A program made the translations under genes and the position numbers. This document shows positions 1-8,255 of a stretch of DNA of 63,723 nt, piece by piece; positions within the stretch are counted from its first letter, which is position 1, and each line of letters starts with the position of its first letter. The stretch is taken from NCBI RefSeq assembly GCF_012933365.1, contig NZ_JABBVZ010000015.1, positions 1-63,723 on the forward strand. Reading direction: 5' to 3'. Source of the DNA: Sulfobacillus harzensis (GTDB taxonomy: Bacteria; Bacillota; Sulfobacillia; Sulfobacillales; Sulfobacillaceae). The notes beneath the pieces were generated by a model that saw nothing but the letters and a program-made list of their open reading frames with translations, had not been told where the DNA came from and searched no databases.

Positions 1-57
1 CCACCACAACCGTACCAACGGGGGGATTTTTTCCTCAACTGTCAAAGTCCGCCGAAA

Positions 58-507
58 TCACATCTCTACAGGACGCTCCGTTCCGGTTTCGTCCGGGAAC
101 ACAGTCTGTATACGAGACACTGCTCGGGTGAGTTCGGTGGCAGCGGCCACGTAACGCGCCAGCACCAACATGCTGCCTTTTTCAAGCTGCATACGGCCCC
201 GTAAAATAGCTCCAATCGCCTCGATTCGGCCATCCCGCAGATCGCGCCAGGTCTCGGCATCAGCCTTCACAATATAGGGAACAGCGGCCAAATCCTCCGC
301 CGTGGCCGGACGCGCCTCACGGCACTCGCCATGAAACAGATCGACATAGACAGCCCGTTCCGTGTCGATACCGACACGGGCATCAGGCTCCATGAGCAGG
401 ACCATGGGCCACTCCCATGTTCGGCCTGCCTTTTTGTATTTGTCGGTGCGATTCAACTCATCTTTCCAAGCCTTAGCCCACTCCAAGGTAAACACCTCAT
501 ATCCCAT
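58..507 (-). CDS. SCP2-like sterol-carrier-domain protein
   Basis: A 149-residue soluble protein with no signal peptide. The C-terminal half (about residues 75-140) looks like an SCP2 fold: an Ala/Asp-rich strand, then 'TWRDLRDGRIEAIGAILRG' and 'MQLEKGSMLVLARYV', which resemble the lipid-binding helices of bacterial SCP2 proteins where a charged loop precedes a hydrophobic tunnel. Such proteins bind acyl or sterol-like lipids; the ligand here is unknown. The ATG at 507 is chosen because GGAGG sits 7 bases upstream. It stands alone, with no close partner on its strand. The family call rests on pattern, not on a search. Confidence 0.6.
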   Translation of the reverse strand: MGYEVFTLEWAKAWKDELNRTDKYKKAGRTWEWPMVLLMEPDARVGIDTERAVYVDLFHGECREARPATAEDLAAVPYIVKADAETWRDLRDGRIEAIGAILRGRMQLEKGSMLVLARYVAAATELTRAVSRIQTVFPDETGTERPVEM

Positions 508-1323
508 CGTCGACCCTCCCTGTGCCTAGGGATTTCGCGACCATCGTCAAACTTTCCTCCCAAGTGCAAATATCTCGAAAAAGAAATATTGGAATCACGA
601 GTTTCCGCCATTAGGACATAAACCAAGCGATTGGAACAGTCGCCAACAGCTTGGGGAGACGGCAAATCCAGCTAATATAAGGAGAATCTTGGCAGCCACC
701 AGTAAAATATCGTTTCATTGGGCATGGCCTCGTCCCACCCAGCAGATCACCCCCTGATGCGATGCTAAATTGTTTCAGGCGGACGTTAGTGGGCGGAAGT
801 CGTGTGAACGAGAGACGGAGGACATTCATCGTGGCGACGCCAAGTCGGTGTTAATGGTTCTCGCGTTCAGCAGCGGTTTGTTGACCGGCTGCCGGGCCGC
901 TCGACCGGGGCTGGACCGGACGCGGTTGAACTTGGAACTGAGCATCCATTGTAAGCAGCGGCAACTCACGGCTCATATGCACCAGATTAACGGGAGTGGG
1001 CCCATTTCGAGCCCGCTCCTTTGGTGCAGCTCTTCAGAATCGCGCGATGCACTACGGCACGCTCCTTGGCCCGGCAACGAGTAGGACACTAGCGTTTGGG
1101 GATGAGCCGGCGACGGCGCGCGAATTTCCGCCAACGGATCAGGCGGTGCAACAGCCCACGCCACCAGCGGTACACCCGGGAGACATCGTATGGCATTATT
1201 TTTTCCCCGGGGGGATGTGCAACATCCGTCCGTCAAGGTCAAACATGAGGCCGACAAGAAAAGCGCCAAAGCTCATTTCCTGAATGCCAAGCGGTGCGGC
1301 CAATTTGCAAAGAGAGCGGGGAA
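508..1323. other. 816-base gap without a convincing gene
   Basis: Open frames here are short, lack good ribosome binding sites and have Arg/Ser/Pro-rich translations typical of shadow reading in GC-rich DNA. Two overlapping plus-strand frames (about 820-1010 and 1000-1190) have somewhat protein-like stretches that join across a frame change near 1005, so a decayed gene is possible. I could not identify it. No tRNA, hairpin terminator or riboswitch was recognised. Confidence 0.4.
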
Positions 1324-1986
1324 TCACTTGTCCACCGCTTGGGCCTTGTCTCTATTGGGACTTTCCACATGAGGCAGGTGCCAATGAAAGACAATGGACA
1401 GCACGCGCAGTACAAAAGTCCCTGCCAGCACGACATAGACCTGCCAGGCAACGTGGGGGCTCACCCACCGGAGGCCGATGACGGCCCCGGCCAACAGCGC
1501 CCAGATGGCGTAGGTGTCAGATCGCAGAATGAGCGGCTTTCGCTGGGCCAACAGATCGCGGATTACACCTCCGCCGGCGCCAGTCATGGCGGCCGCGACC
1601 ATCACCGTGCCGGCAGACACGTGGATGCGTTCTGCATACAGAGCACCTTCGACCGCAAACGTCGACAACCCGAGGGCGTCGAAGTACACCATGAGCTTCC
1701 AACCCCATTTGAGCAAACGACCAGGAACCACCAGGGTGATCCCCAGGGCCGCCAATACCGCGATGAACGCCCCCGTCTGATGCCAGACCGCTGCAACCGG
1801 GATTCCAACAATGAGATTGCGCATCATGCCGCCAGCAAACGCCGTAATGAACCCCAACACAAGGATTCCGAAGATATCATAGTCTTCGTCCATGGCCACG
1901 ATGGCCCCACTGGCAGCAAACGCCACGCTGCCAACAATGCTAAGTACGTTCAAGATCACGAAAGTCACCTCAAAAAAGGCCCGCAC
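1324..1986 (-). CDS. TRIC-family (UPF0126) cation channel
   Basis: A 220-residue integral membrane protein with about seven hydrophobic segments. It shows the two-fold repeat of the prokaryotic TRIC/UPF0126 family (YadS/YicG-like). Each half has a glycine-rich kinked helix: 'FITAFAGGMMRNLIVG' near residues 46-61 and 'AAMTGAGGGVIRDLLAQ' near 131-147. The G-G-x-[IM]-R-[DN] motifs are the family signature and line the ion path in solved bacterial TRIC structures. It probably forms a trimeric, monovalent-cation-permeable channel in the cytoplasmic membrane. The length fits the family (about 205-220). It has no partner on its strand. Confidence 0.9.
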   Translation of the reverse strand: MRAFFEVTFVILNVLSIVGSVAFAASGAIVAMDEDYDIFGILVLGFITAFAGGMMRNLIVGIPVAAVWHQTGAFIAVLAALGITLVVPGRLLKWGWKLMVYFDALGLSTFAVEGALYAERIHVSAGTVMVAAAMTGAGGGVIRDLLAQRKPLILRSDTYAIWALLAGAVIGLRWVSPHVAWQVYVVLAGTFVLRVLSIVFHWHLPHVESPNRDKAQAVDK

Positions 1987-2421
1987 GAGTCCTTGGACGG
2001 ACTCCCGTCATATGGTGGCGTAAGGTCAATAGCAGATTTTACACGCGACAAGGCTTGGCCCGCCCACCGATCGGTATGATGAGGCATACGCGGATACTGC
2101 CCGATGAGGTCATCAGCCCGGCGTGCGTTGGCCACGACGCCCGATATCCATCGGTCAGGAGCCCCGCCCCGCACGGGCGCCTTGGGAAGGCGCCTCGTTA
2201 CCCACCAAGAGACGCCCACGAGTAACAGGATGTCACAGGACGAGGCGCCTCATCTCTACCGAGGGCTCGTCGCGTTCTAGCGGTAGAGGCTTAAAGAGTA
2301 TTTAGGGGGGCTCAGACCCCATCGCATCAACTTATCCCATCGGTTCTGGATTCTGTGGGCTGGCCTTCCGTGTAAGCGGCAGGCCGCATCCTTTTGGAAC
2401 TTGCGCAACCAAGAATGATGC
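1987..2421. other. Intergenic stretch, no gene supported
   Basis: About 435 bases between the TRIC gene and the VOC gene. Frames of up to 93 codons exist but none has a recognisable fold or a clean ribosome binding site. A minus-strand stretch near 2340-2410 faintly recalls the N-terminus of IS1595-type transposases ('KFQKDAACRLH') but is too short to call. Confidence 0.4.
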
Positions 2422-2787
2422 TTACGATTCCTGGGCGAGGACGAACTGATTTCCCTCGGAATCGCGAAAGATGGCTTGTTTCCCGCCCCAGTCGGCGGTC
2501 GCCAGCGGCTCAACAAATTCGACTCCCCGGGCCTGCATGTCTTCATACACAGCCTCAATGTCGTCGGCCATCAAAGAAATGCCCGTGAATTGACCAACCC
2601 GATGCTCGAATCCCGGCGGGGTAAACAGCACCACGTTGGAGCGACCGCCGGGAAACGCCATTTCAATCCACCGCACGGGCCCATATTGTTGGTCGACGAC
2701 TACCGTGCATCCGAGCTTGCCTTGATACCAGTCCCGTGCCCGGTCCGAATTGGCCACCGGCACGGTCACAAAGCGGATGGACAGCAC
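2422..2787 (-). CDS. VOC-superfamily (glyoxalase/bleomycin-resistance fold) protein
   Basis: A 121-residue protein with the paired beta-alpha-beta-beta-beta modules of the vicinal oxygen chelate superfamily. The N-terminal module has 'FVTVPVANSDRARDWYQGKL' (residues 6-25) followed by 'GPVRWIEMAFPGG'. The C-terminal module has 'GISLMADDIEAVYEDMQARG' and ends 'FRDSEGNQFVLAQ', the usual D-P/S-x-G-N-x-F strand. The final Glu-type metal ligand position reads Val-Leu-Ala-Gln, so the metal site is uncertain. Members include lyases, dioxygenases and binding proteins; the substrate cannot be told. It lies 11 bases downstream of the DUF962 gene on the same strand, so the two probably share a transcript. 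Confidence 0.85.
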   Translation of the reverse strand: MLSIRFVTVPVANSDRARDWYQGKLGCTVVVDQQYGPVRWIEMAFPGGRSNVVLFTPPGFEHRVGQFTGISLMADDIEAVYEDMQARGVEFVEPLATADWGGKQAIFRDSEGNQFVLAQES

Positions 2788-2798
2788 GCTGATCTCCC

Positions 2799-3125
2799 CT
2801 AAAGCATCTTAAAGGTGGTCACGCTTTCAGTTAGACCACGGGTTAGCATCAAGCGATACAGCAAAAGGTCGGCCCTAAGGGACAAGAGCGGATGACGAAA
2901 TGTCATGGGGTGATTTCGCTCCACCACGAAATGCCCCATCCAAGAGCAGCCATAGGCAACAACAAGGGCCGAAACGAGATAAATCCAATTCCAGCTGATA
3001 ACGGCGAGAAGAATGGAGATGAGGGCCGCGCTAGTGCCTACGAAGTGCCAAAGCCGAGTGGCCAATAGCTCATGCTCTTTAAGATAGTCGAGCCAAAACG
3101 CGTAAAACGTGTTTGCGTCAGTCAC
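2799..3125 (-). CDS. DUF962 / Mpo1-like membrane protein
   Basis: A 108-residue protein, if it starts at the GTG at 3125. That start is chosen because GAGGAGGGG lies directly upstream and the longer upstream frame is debris of an MFS transporter. It begins 'VTDANTFYAFWLDYLKEHE', then 'LWHFVGT', two hydrophobic segments ('SAALISILLAVISWNWIYL', 'LVSALVVAYGCSWMGHFVVE') and 'RNHPMTFRHPLLSLRADL'. This H-x(n)-G-H-x(n)-N-x-P layout is the DUF962 family; yeast Mpo1 of this family is an iron-dependent dioxygenase of 2-hydroxy fatty acids. The conserved His residues fit that role, but function here is inferred. Confidence 0.8.
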   Translation of the reverse strand: MTDANTFYAFWLDYLKEHELLATRLWHFVGTSAALISILLAVISWNWIYLVSALVVAYGCSWMGHFVVERNHPMTFRHPLLSLRADLLLYRLMLTRGLTESVTTFKML

Positions 3126-4074
3126 TGAAATCCCCCTCCTCGAAAGAGATATTCGCGAAACGGCAAATTTTTTCCTCCCCCGACCGTTCGACGGCAAACG
3201 ATAGCCCCATGGCAAGTGTGCGAAACGAGCCAGAAAGCAGTCTTTATCGCATAGACCCATCAGTCCGGCTACTTGGCCAAAACTCCGTCCCGCCCCAATG
3301 GCGTCTCCCGCCAATCCACTAAGTCCAACGGCTGTGGGGGTGGCCACCCCGTTAAGGTCATACTGAGGCTGGATACCCAGGTCCGCCACGCCAGGCGAAC
3401 TGGCCACGGACATCAGTACCATCCCCAGAGCCTTGACCGACAACGCGAGAGTCAAGGCGCCAATCGTGGCGTCGAACCACCCAAGGCGGCCGCATTGGCA
3501 TGAAGATCAGGGCGAATCCGTATCAGCGAAAACACATTAGTGGGTCCAAATGCGACATGGCTGAAGGCTCCGATGGCAATCGCCAGCATCCACCCTGGCT
3601 GACGCGAAAGCCATTTCCAAGCCTCGTTTAAATCGGACCCGAAGGGATGATCTCGTCACGACGTGTCGTCCACCCGCCCTCGGGCGGGACAATGCAGGCC
3701 AAAAAGACCAACGAGGCCAGAAATGCAAGCACGTGATCATCATGGCGGGCGCAGCGCCGATGAAGGCAATCATCACCCCCAAAGGCTTGACCCCACCAAT
3801 CGGGCAGTTTGCCGGGAGCTATAAAAGACACCATTGGCCCGAACCAAATCTTCGGACGGAACCATGTTGGCGAACACGCCCGTGCGCGATGCCCCGTAGA
3901 GCACGTTAACCTTTCCATCCGCCTCGCCCCTACCCACATAACAGGGAGCGGTGCCATGTGAAGAGACATAAGTGCCGCAACGCTGCCGGCCACCGGAGCG
4001 GACACCCGTGAGCTCCCATCATCAGCGTGCGGCGATTCACCCGATCTGCCCATCCTAGCGTGCCGTAGCTGAAT
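3126..4074 (-). pseudogene. Degraded MFS drug-efflux transporter
   Basis: Reading leftward from about 4074, recognisable MFS pieces occur in order but in different frames. They are 'TLGWADRVNRRTLMMGA' (motif-A-like loop, near 4074-4015), 'VFANMVPSEDLVRANGVFYS' plus 'SRQTARLVGSSL' (central loop, near 3875-3785), 'GVMIAFIGAAPAMMITC' (near 3782), 'LNEAWKWLSRQPGWMLAIAI' plus 'GAFSHVAFGPTNV' (start of the second half, near 3630-3535) and 'GALTLALSVKALGMVLMSVA' (near 3465-3415). At least three frameshifts are needed. The first two membrane helices are missing, replaced by the upstream region of the hydrolase gene, and the C-terminus is cut where the DUF962 gene begins. This was once a 12-TM exporter of the EntS/MFS_3 kind and is now non-functional. 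Confidence 0.85.
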
Positions 4075-4110
4075 CTGCCATGATGTGAAAGGAGAGGGGG
4101 AAATGGTGAA

Positions 4111-4917
4111 ATGAGACTAGCCCTGAATGGCAGCCAGTCACTGTGGTATGACCTTCACGGAAATGGTGAAGCCGTCATTTTGTTACACTCGGCGTTAGGC
4201 GATCACCGGCAGTGGGATCCCCAAATGGAAGCGCTGACGCGGCACTTTCGCGTGGTCCGCTTTGACGCCAGAGGATACGGTCAAAGCGCGGACCCGGAAG
4301 AAGCGATTGATCCGACCGACGATCTCATCACGCTCATGAATGAACTGGGCCTTAAGAAAGCCCATCTTGTGGGATCATCCATGGGAGGCACGACCGCGCT
4401 ACATGCTGCCCTCGTCCACCCCGATCGGGTCGATCGTCTCGTGCTGTTGGGATCGGGTATTTTGGGATTCGAGCCGGAAAACCTGGCCTCGGATGTTCCT
4501 GAAACCATTGAGCAAGCCTATGTCAGCGCCCTAGAGTCCCGGGATATTGAGGCGCTCATTGCCGTGGCGGAGCAAATCTGGCTTCAAGGGATTCATGGGC
4601 GGCCGGAATCGGTTCCCGAAAAAGCTCGCGCCCTCTTCGAGACCATGAATCAGGAAAGGCTGAGACTTCACCCACCGGATGGACCCGAATATCGGCCCGG
4701 CAATGACGTAGACCAGCTAAATCGGCTCGCCGCCCCGCTTTTGATCGTCATCGGAGAATGGGACACCGCTTATTGCCGCCAAGCAGCCGCCACTCTGGCC
4801 GAACGAGTTTCGCATCAGATCGTACGATTGCCTGAAACAGCGCACTTTCCCAATCTCACCCAGGCGGAAACCGTTAATCGCCTTTTGCTGGAATTTCTTT
4901 CGGGACAAGGAGTTTAA
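4111..4917 (+). CDS. Alpha/beta-fold hydrolase
   Basis: A 268-residue cytoplasmic hydrolase of the 3-oxoadipate enol-lactonase/haloperoxidase type. Features in order: 'VILLHSALGDHRQW' (HG-like oxyanion loop, residues 22-35), 'RFDARGYGQS', the nucleophile elbow 'LVGSSMGGTTAL' with Ser90 in G-x-S-x-G, the lid around residues 115-200, 'LLIVIGEWDTAYC' with the acid Asp, and 'ETAHFPNLTQ' with the catalytic His about 25 residues from the end. The substrate is unknown. The start at 4111 follows GGAGAGGGGAAA. An ATG nine bases earlier is out of frame and stops at once. Its stop codon overlaps that of the convergent GtrA gene by 3-4 bases. Confidence 0.9.
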   Translation: MRLALNGSQSLWYDLHGNGEAVILLHSALGDHRQWDPQMEALTRHFRVVRFDARGYGQSADPEEAIDPTDDLITLMNELGLKKAHLVGSSMGGTTALHAALVHPDRVDRLVLLGSGILGFEPENLASDVPETIEQAYVSALESRDIEALIAVAEQIWLQGIHGRPESVPEKARALFETMNQERLRLHPPDGPEYRPGNDVDQLNRLAAPLLIVIGEWDTAYCRQAAATLAERVSHQIVRLPETAHFPNLTQAETVNRLLLEFLSGQGV

Positions 4918-5339
4918 ACAAATACGACCAGCTTCATCATGACGAAGCTGGTAAGCGAGGCAAGAAACATCGCCAGCACTTTGGCGATGTTGTTGGCCAG
5001 AACATGATTTACAGCGTGCGTTTCCGCAATCCAGGGGGCGATAAAGCCCAGAATGATGTCGTTGACCACCACATTGATCAAGGATTGGATTAAAAAGAGC
5101 ACCCGCTGCCGCATAGCTCCGGGCCCGCGCCGCCTATGCTGTTGGCGAAACGTCCATCGGCTATTCCAGATGTAGCTGTTGAGGATGGCGGCCCCCACCG
5201 CCAAGGTGTTGTAGAATACCAGCCGCTTCACATTATGGGTGGGGGCGACAAAATACAATCCGTTAAAGACGCCCAAATCGATGATGGCGTTGCCGAAACC
5301 CACAAACACAAACTTCAGGAGTTGCCATAGCCGCTTCAT
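4914..5339 (-). CDS. GtrA-family membrane protein
   Basis: A 141-residue protein with four transmembrane helices and the GtrA signature. The N-terminus is 'LLKFVFVGFGNAIIDLGVFN'; a central 'NSYIWNSRWTFR' motif follows (the N-x(2-3)-W-x-F pattern typical of the family), and helices three and four end the protein. GtrA proteins are thought to help flip or present prenyl-linked sugars used to decorate envelope polymers. Its ATG overlaps the stop of the upstream glycosyltransferase (ATGA at 5336-5339), so the pair is translationally coupled, which supports a joint role in envelope glycosylation. Confidence 0.9.
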   Translation of the reverse strand: MKRLWQLLKFVFVGFGNAIIDLGVFNGLYFVAPTHNVKRLVFYNTLAVGAAILNSYIWNSRWTFRQQHRRRGPGAMRQRVLFLIQSLINVVVNDIILGFIAPWIAETHAVNHVLANNIAKVLAMFLASLTSFVMMKLVVFV

Positions 5340-6466
5340 GCGGTGCTGCCCCGTTGCGCCCCCAACAACTCCTCATACCATCCGACCAATTCTTCCGTCG
5401 GCACCCGCCATCCCCAGCGCTCTGCCTCATGACGCGCCCGCCGGGACAATTCCTCCCGCCGTGCGGAGTGCATGAGCTCGTTGACCCGTTGGCCGATGGT
5501 CTCAGGGCGATCCACGTGAAACAAGAGACCGGCACCGCTCTGATCAGTCAACTCATGCGTGGGTGAGCTTTCCGCCGCAATGATGGGCAATCCGGATGCC
5601 ATGGCTTCCAGGAGCACGAGTCCCAACGTGTCCGTAGTCGAAGGAAAGACAAACACATCAGCCGACGCGTAAGCCGTGGCCAATTCTTCGCCGTGTAACG
5701 TGCCGACAAAGGTCGTGGGCGTTCCCTGGAACAAATTTTCCAGGCTTGGCCGAGCCGGACCGTCGCCAACAAACGCCAGGTGTAGATCCGGGTTGGCGCC
5801 AAACAACGCGGTCAACCGGTCGAGGCCTTTTTCGGCCGCTACGCGCCCAACGGACAAGGCAATCATCCGCTCCGGGTGGCCCCCGGTAAGACGACGACGC
5901 ATAGCCTCTGAGCGTTTGGCGGGATGATACAAGTCCAAGTCTACGCCTCGAGCCCACACCCGCACATTGCGAATCCCTTCCTGCACCAGTTCACGACGGA
6001 CCGTTTCAGACGTCGCTAGGTTTAGATCGGCCCGATTGTGCAGGGCGCGCAGACACGCCCAAATGGCAGGCTTGGTGAACCCGAGGTGATAGAATTCGGC
6101 GTATTGCGCAATGTTGGTATGATACGACGCAACCAGAGGGCGCCCCTGGGACACCGCCGAAAAAACGCCGCCCCAGCCAATCACGAAAGGGTTCACCGCG
6201 TGCACAATGTCGGGGTCGAATTCCCGGATGTAATGCCCGATCCGAGGCAAGGGCATTCCCCATGGCTTGCCGCCATAAATAAAGCCCACGCTGACATTGG
6301 GCACGTCGCGCACCGGAATGCCCTCAAATACGGGATCGCCACCTCGCGGAGCGATCACCAACAGCTCGTGGCCCATCTTCTTGAGTTCCCGCAACGTCGC
6401 CGTAAGACGAGTCACAACGCCGTCCGTTGACGGCCACCAGGTTTCCGTAACAAAGGCAATTCTCAT
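5336..6466 (-). CDS. GT4-family glycosyltransferase
   Basis: A GT-B glycosyltransferase of about 376 residues. I place the start at 6466 (MRIAFVTETWWPSTDGV), where the N-terminal Rossmann strand begins; an ATG 33 bases upstream is possible. The N-domain has 'GVVTRLTATLRELKKMGHE' and 'HAVNPFVIGWGG'. The C-domain has 'ALSVGRVAAEKGLD', 'LAFVGDGPARP' and the donor-binding E-x7-E-type motif 'FPSTTDTLGLVLLEAMASGL'. This arrangement matches GT4 enzymes such as glucuronosyl/diacylglycerol mannosyl- and glucosyltransferases (PimB, SQD2-like). A lipid or lipid-linked acceptor is likely, given coupling to a GtrA protein, but donor and acceptor are inferred. Confidence 0.9.
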   Translation of the reverse strand: MRIAFVTETWWPSTDGVVTRLTATLRELKKMGHELLVIAPRGGDPVFEGIPVRDVPNVSVGFIYGGKPWGMPLPRIGHYIREFDPDIVHAVNPFVIGWGGVFSAVSQGRPLVASYHTNIAQYAEFYHLGFTKPAIWACLRALHNRADLNLATSETVRRELVQEGIRNVRVWARGVDLDLYHPAKRSEAMRRRLTGGHPERMIALSVGRVAAEKGLDRLTALFGANPDLHLAFVGDGPARPSLENLFQGTPTTFVGTLHGEELATAYASADVFVFPSTTDTLGLVLLEAMASGLPIIAAESSPTHELTDQSGAGLLFHVDRPETIGQRVNELMHSARREELSRRARHEAERWGWRVPTEELVGWYEELLGAQRGSTA

Positions 6467-6683
6467 CGTTGACAGCCTGTCCTCCATACGTGCAACCATC
6501 TGATCAAACGTAGACCAGGTATTAAAAACCAGCCTAGTATAACATAGCTTTCCGGTGTCTCTCCACTCCGTATAATATCACCAGATGCTCTCGGAAATTT
6601 TTCCATAGATTGGAACGGCCTTTCCTCTGGAAGCAGAATGTGTCAAAATGGTAGGACGAAAAAGATGGAGGAGGCGAAGCAAA

Positions 6684-6962
6684 ATGGACGATCGAACTTG
6701 GGATCGGGTTAGCGGTCTATTGATAGGAGCGGCGGTAGGTTTCCTCGCTGGCATTCTGTTGGCACCCTCGTCTGGCACCGAAACGCGTGAAACGTTGAAG
6801 AAAAAGACCCAGGGCACGCTGGATCAGGTCACGGGAAGCGTACGCGATATTCGCGAGAACCTGACGAAAAAAGGACAGGACTTGTGGCGTCGGGGTATGA
6901 CGGAAATTTCCCTGGACGATGACGACGCGCTGCCGAATAACGACGAAGGTCACGGCGCATGA
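6684..6962 (+). CDS. YtxH-like small membrane protein
   Basis: A 92-residue protein starting at the ATG at 6684, preceded by GGAGGAGGCGAAGCAAA. The pattern is one hydrophobic, glycine-rich helix near the N-terminus ('LLIGAAVGFLAGILLAP') followed at once by 'SSGTETRETLKKKTQG' and an amphipathic charged helix with a run of acidic residues at the end. This is the YtxH/gas-vesicle GvpP-like layout ('G...GillAP.sG.etR..l'), often linked to envelope stress. Function is not known. It overlaps the next gene by ATGA, so the two are coupled. A TATAAT at 6571-6576 could be the -10 of its promoter, but the -35 is weak. Confidence 0.8.
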   Translation: MDDRTWDRVSGLLIGAAVGFLAGILLAPSSGTETRETLKKKTQGTLDQVTGSVRDIRENLTKKGQDLWRRGMTEISLDDDDALPNNDEGHGA

Positions 6963-7381
6963 GTCCAGCAACCGCTCTCACCATCATCGCCATCGCTATG
7001 GCGGTGCTGGCGGTCATTGCGATCTTGGCGGTCATCTTCCTTTTGCGCCTGGTCATTCACCTGATTGCCTTCGAGCAAACTTTAGGTGATGAGCTGGCGG
7101 AGCTGAGGAGCTTGGTGTCCAATTTGCGTGAGACAACCGAGCGCGTCAGCCATACCGTCCATGATGTGCAAATCGCCGCCCGCCGTGTTGGCGGAGCGGT
7201 GGGAGCGATTGCCTCGTTGTTCATGGGGCGGAATACCCGAGCAACGCGCCTCAAGTCTCGCCCCTGGTGGGTTACCGGCGCTGCCTTGGGATGGACGCTG
7301 ATTAAGCGACGCCGACAAAAGAAGGCGAAACAGCCCAAGTCGACTGTGCCCGCCCCCAAAGACACCTCTCTCCCCTTATAA
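6959..7381 (+). CDS. DUF948-like membrane-anchored coiled-coil protein
   Basis: A 140-residue protein. An N-terminal transmembrane helix (residues 4-32, 'ALTIIAIAMAVLAVIAILAV') is followed by a heptad-like stretch ('FEQTLGDELAELRSLVSNLR') and a second short amphipathic helix. The C-terminus is very basic ('KRRRQKKAKQPK'). This is the outline of DUF948 proteins, which commonly neighbour YtxH proteins in Firmicutes. The shared operon (4-base overlap) supports the pairing. Catalytic residues are absent, so a scaffold or envelope role is likely. Confidence 0.65.
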   Translation: MSPATALTIIAIAMAVLAVIAILAVIFLLRLVIHLIAFEQTLGDELAELRSLVSNLRETTERVSHTVHDVQIAARRVGGAVGAIASLFMGRNTRATRLKSRPWWVTGAALGWTLIKRRRQKKAKQPKSTVPAPKDTSLPL

Positions 7382-7396
7382 CGAACCGTACGAGAC

Positions 7397-7430
7397 GAGA
7401 AGCCGGCTGCCCAGATGCGGTCGGCTTCTC
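7397..7430. terminator. Hairpin between convergent genes
   Basis: A perfect 9-base stem GAGAAGCCG / CGGCTTCTC with a 16-base loop, placed 15 bases after the DUF948-like stop and 11 bases before the end of the facing dioxygenase gene. The following T-run is weak, so it may act mainly as a stabilising or bidirectional hairpin. Confidence 0.6.
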
Positions 7431-7441
7431 TGATATTGATA

Positions 7442-8221
7442 TTAGGCGAATTGGAACACCGTGTTGGCCATCACATTCCACATCCAGCTCTCGTGCAAAA
7501 TCTCGATGGAATCGGGTGTTCCGGCCGCCCCCATGGCATAAAAAAGGGGTGCGAAATGTTCCTGACCGTTTTGCGGAACAGCCAGCCGAGCATGAGGTGC
7601 CTGGTGTTCATAGTCAAACAATGCCTCCAGATCCCACTGAGACAACTTGTCATCCAGCCATCGCTGAAAAGCTTTCACCGCCGCCTGCAATTCCCGGCTA
7701 TGACCCATCCCGAGAATCTGGAAATTATGGACGGTCACGCCACTGCCGATAATCAAGATATCGTGGTCACGAAGCGGGGCCAGCGCCTGGCCAATGGCAA
7801 ATTGCTCGCGCGGCGAAAGTCGGGCATTTACCGACATCGCCACCACCGGAACACTGGCCTCGGGAAACAGTCGCTTTAAGAGCGTCCATGCCCCGTGATC
7901 CAACCCCCGAGAACGGTCTCGTTCCGCGGCAATATTGGCTTGGGCTAAGAGATTCTGTATCTCCTCAGCCAATGCCGGATCGCCTGGGGCAGGATAGACA
8001 ACCCGGTAGAGTTCATCCGGAAAACCGCCAAAATCGTAAATCGTAGTGTATTGGGAGACGGCACTCACCTGTTGAACCGGACTCTCCCAGTGGGCAGAAA
8101 AGATCACCACCGCCCGAGGGTGTTCCAAACGGCGTCCCAATTGATCCAAGAATTCGCCATATGGGCTTTCTTCAATCGCAATCATGGGCGAGCCGTGAGC
8201 GATGAATAACGATGGTCGCAT
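7442..8221 (-). CDS. DODA-type extradiol ring-opening dioxygenase (YgiD/LigB family)
   Basis: A 259-residue enzyme of the 4,5-DOPA-dioxygenase-like class III extradiol family. The N-terminal 'SLFIAHGSPM' carries His9, and 'VVIFSAHWES' carries His44. Together with the C-terminal His222 ('GQEHFAPLFYAMGAAG') they fit the metal triad. His109 ('GLDHGAWTLLKRLFP') and His165 ('SGVTVHNF') match the catalytic histidines. The length is typical (about 260). The family cleaves catechols; the substrate here is unknown. It is the last gene of the leftward run that contains the encapsulin, 34 bases after the Nudix gene. Confidence 0.93.
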   Translation of the reverse strand: MRPSLFIAHGSPMIAIEESPYGEFLDQLGRRLEHPRAVVIFSAHWESPVQQVSAVSQYTTIYDFGGFPDELYRVVYPAPGDPALAEEIQNLLAQANIAAERDRSRGLDHGAWTLLKRLFPEASVPVVAMSVNARLSPREQFAIGQALAPLRDHDILIIGSGVTVHNFQILGMGHSRELQAAVKAFQRWLDDKLSQWDLEALFDYEHQAPHARLAVPQNGQEHFAPLFYAMGAAGTPDSIEILHESWMWNVMANTVFQFA

Positions 8222-8255
8222 CCGTTTCCCCTCTTTTATTTGTTAGCGCTACTTG

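Noticed and set aside
770-1084. 104-codon plus-strand frame in the first gap
   Set aside because: No ribosome binding site and no recognised fold; kept only as a hint of a decayed gene.
1294-2079. 261-codon plus-strand frame opposite the TRIC gene
   Set aside because: Antisense shadow of a well-supported membrane protein; composition is His/Arg/Gln-rich with no fold and no ribosome binding site.
1965-2219. 84-codon minus-strand frame upstream of the TRIC gene
   Set aside because: Overlaps the TRIC start, no homology pattern, weak start.
2340-2420. Possible IS1595-type transposase remnant
   Set aside because: Only about ten residues look similar; no terminal repeats or further domain.
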